Below, piece by piece: positions 63,185-64,000 of a stretch of 64,000 bases of DNA. The notes under the pieces are model-generated. The model was not told where the DNA came from, ran no database searches, and saw nothing but the letters and a program-made list of their open reading frames with translations. The DNA lies in NCBI GenBank assembly GCA_004322135.1, contig SCSG01000045.1, positions 1 to 64,000 on the forward strand, given 5' to 3'. The position numbers were made by a program, and so were the translations under genes. The DNA is from Burkholderiaceae bacterium (GTDB lineage: Bacteria > Pseudomonadota > Gammaproteobacteria > Burkholderiales > Burkholderiaceae_B). The first letter of the stretch is position 1, and every line of letters begins with the position of its first letter.

Positions 63185-63991
63185 ATGAGGCAATTTTTTG
63201 TGGCCGGCGCGCTGGCGATCGGTCTGGTGGGCGTTGCGCACGCCGACGACGCGGCACTCAAGGCCGCCATAGCCAGTAGCCAGCGCACGCCCGCCTACGT
63301 TCAGCGCGACGGCGCGCGTCATCCATATCAAACCTTGACGTTTTTCGGCATCAAACCCACGATGACGGTCGTGGAATTGTCGCCGGGGGGCGGTTGGTAT
63401 ACGGAAATTCTGGCACCCTACCTGCGCGACAAGGGCAAATACATTGCGGGCTCCGCGTCGCCCGACTCATCGAACGAAGAACTGCGCGGCTTTGCGTTGA
63501 AATTTCAGAAGAAAATGGCGGCGGATCCCGCACGCTTTGGCAAAGTGAAGGTTGGGGTTTTCGAGCCGCCCGCGCATCTGAATTACGCGCCACCTGGAAG
63601 TGTGGACATGGTGCTGACTTTCCGCAATATTCATAACTGGATTGCGCTGGGTCACGGCGAGGCGCGCAAAGTGTTCAAAAGCGCCTATGACAGCCTGAAG
63701 AAGGGCGGCGTGTTTGGCGTGGTCGAGCACCGCCTGCCCGCCAGCATGACGCAGGACGCAACGGCCGGTACGGGTTATGTGCACGAGTCGTACGTGATCC
63801 GCCTGGCGGAAGACGTCGGCTTCAAGCTTGCGGCAAAATCGGAAATCAACGCCAACCCGAAGGACACGGCCGATCACCCCAATGGTGTGTGGGCACTGCC
63901 CCCGACGTATCGCAACAAGGACGTGGATCGCGCCAAATACAAGGCAATAGGTGAAAGCGATCGCATGACCCTCAGGTTCGTGAAACCCTGA
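63185..63991 (+). CDS. Predicted exported methyltransferase (COG4798-like)
   Basis: This 268-residue protein has a cleavable signal peptide (MRQFFVAGALAIGLVGVAHA) followed by a class I methyltransferase-like domain with motif I VVELSPGGGWYTEILAPYL and a later FRNIHNWIALGHGEA. Secreted methyltransferase-like proteins of this family are common in Proteobacteria but their substrate is unknown; S-adenosylmethionine is not expected in the periplasm. An AGGAGAACAGC precedes the start. It follows cphA by 90 bases in the same direction. Confidence 0.85.
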   Translation: MRQFFVAGALAIGLVGVAHADDAALKAAIASSQRTPAYVQRDGARHPYQTLTFFGIKPTMTVVELSPGGGWYTEILAPYLRDKGKYIAGSASPDSSNEELRGFALKFQKKMAADPARFGKVKVGVFEPPAHLNYAPPGSVDMVLTFRNIHNWIALGHGEARKVFKSAYDSLKKGGVFGVVEHRLPASMTQDATAGTGYVHESYVIRLAEDVGFKLAAKSEINANPKDTADHPNGVWALPPTYRNKDVDRAKYKAIGESDRMTLRFVKP

Positions 63992-64000
63992 AGTACGACG

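Noticed and set aside
1..64000. CRISPR arrays, tRNA and rRNA genes, origins
   Set aside because: No regularly spaced direct repeats, tRNA-like cloverleaf elements or rRNA segments were recognised on reading; short elements could still be missed by eye.

Overview
The window looks like a catabolic (accessory) stretch of a betaproteobacterial chromosome or large plasmid, most likely Burkholderiales and probably Alcaligenaceae (the Bordetella/Achromobacter/Pusillimonas side). This is an inference from the many solute-binding proteins, the several aromatic-degradation operons, and the DUF1854-ABC exporter next to two cyanophycin synthetase genes. No rRNA, tRNA, CRISPR array, intact IS element or replication origin was seen.

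Layout. (1) 20-11416, plus strand: one long operon for meta-cleavage of a catechol-like compound. It encodes an extradiol dioxygenase, an aldolase-fold protein without its zinc ligands, 2-hydroxymuconic semialdehyde dehydrogenase, a hydratase, oxalocrotonate decarboxylase, acylating acetaldehyde dehydrogenase and 4-hydroxy-2-oxovalerate aldolase, then a complete branched-chain-amino-acid-type (Liv) ABC importer. (2) 11421-19963: an IS1111-type transposase remnant, a cluster of operator half-sites, an EthD-like protein, a luciferase-type flavin oxidoreductase, a dipeptide-type ABC importer and a convergent GntR regulator. (3) 20073-24275: a Rieske oxygenase plus flavin monooxygenase operon and a divergent NMT1/SsuA-type binding protein around a TetR gene; both promoters carry the same 20-bp operator. 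(4) 24612-27577: a high-potential iron-sulfur protein, a distant homologue of the Bacillus spore transglutaminase Tgl, and an aryl-alcohol-type dehydrogenase. (5) 27918-36287: GntR regulator, DapA-family aldolase, a second Liv importer and an MFS permease, in DNA that is lower in G+C in the samples counted. (6) 36436-53718: aldehyde dehydrogenase, LysR, a two-subunit Rieske oxygenase, flavin monooxygenase, a GMC/ALDH/Rieske operon on the minus strand, and a plus-strand operon that joins nahD/nahE-type genes (HCCA isomerase and hydratase-aldolase) to a LigAB-type ring-cleavage dioxygenase, an SDR and a binding protein, followed by a CysB-like LysR and a LysR fragment. (7) 53876-63991: another Liv-type binding protein, the cyanophycin block (DUF1854 protein, ABC exporter, two CphA-family synthetases) and a secreted methyltransferase-like protein.

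How it may fit together (inference): the nahD/nahE/LigAB block could turn a bicyclic or side-chain-bearing catechol into an aromatic aldehyde plus pyruvate. The nearby aldehyde dehydrogenases and monooxygenases could convert that aldehyde to a monocyclic catechol, and the 20-6708 operon could take it to pyruvate and acetyl-CoA. The substrates cannot be read from sequence. Neither the ferredoxin/reductase partners of the Rieske enzymes nor a 4-oxalocrotonate tautomerase is encoded in the window.
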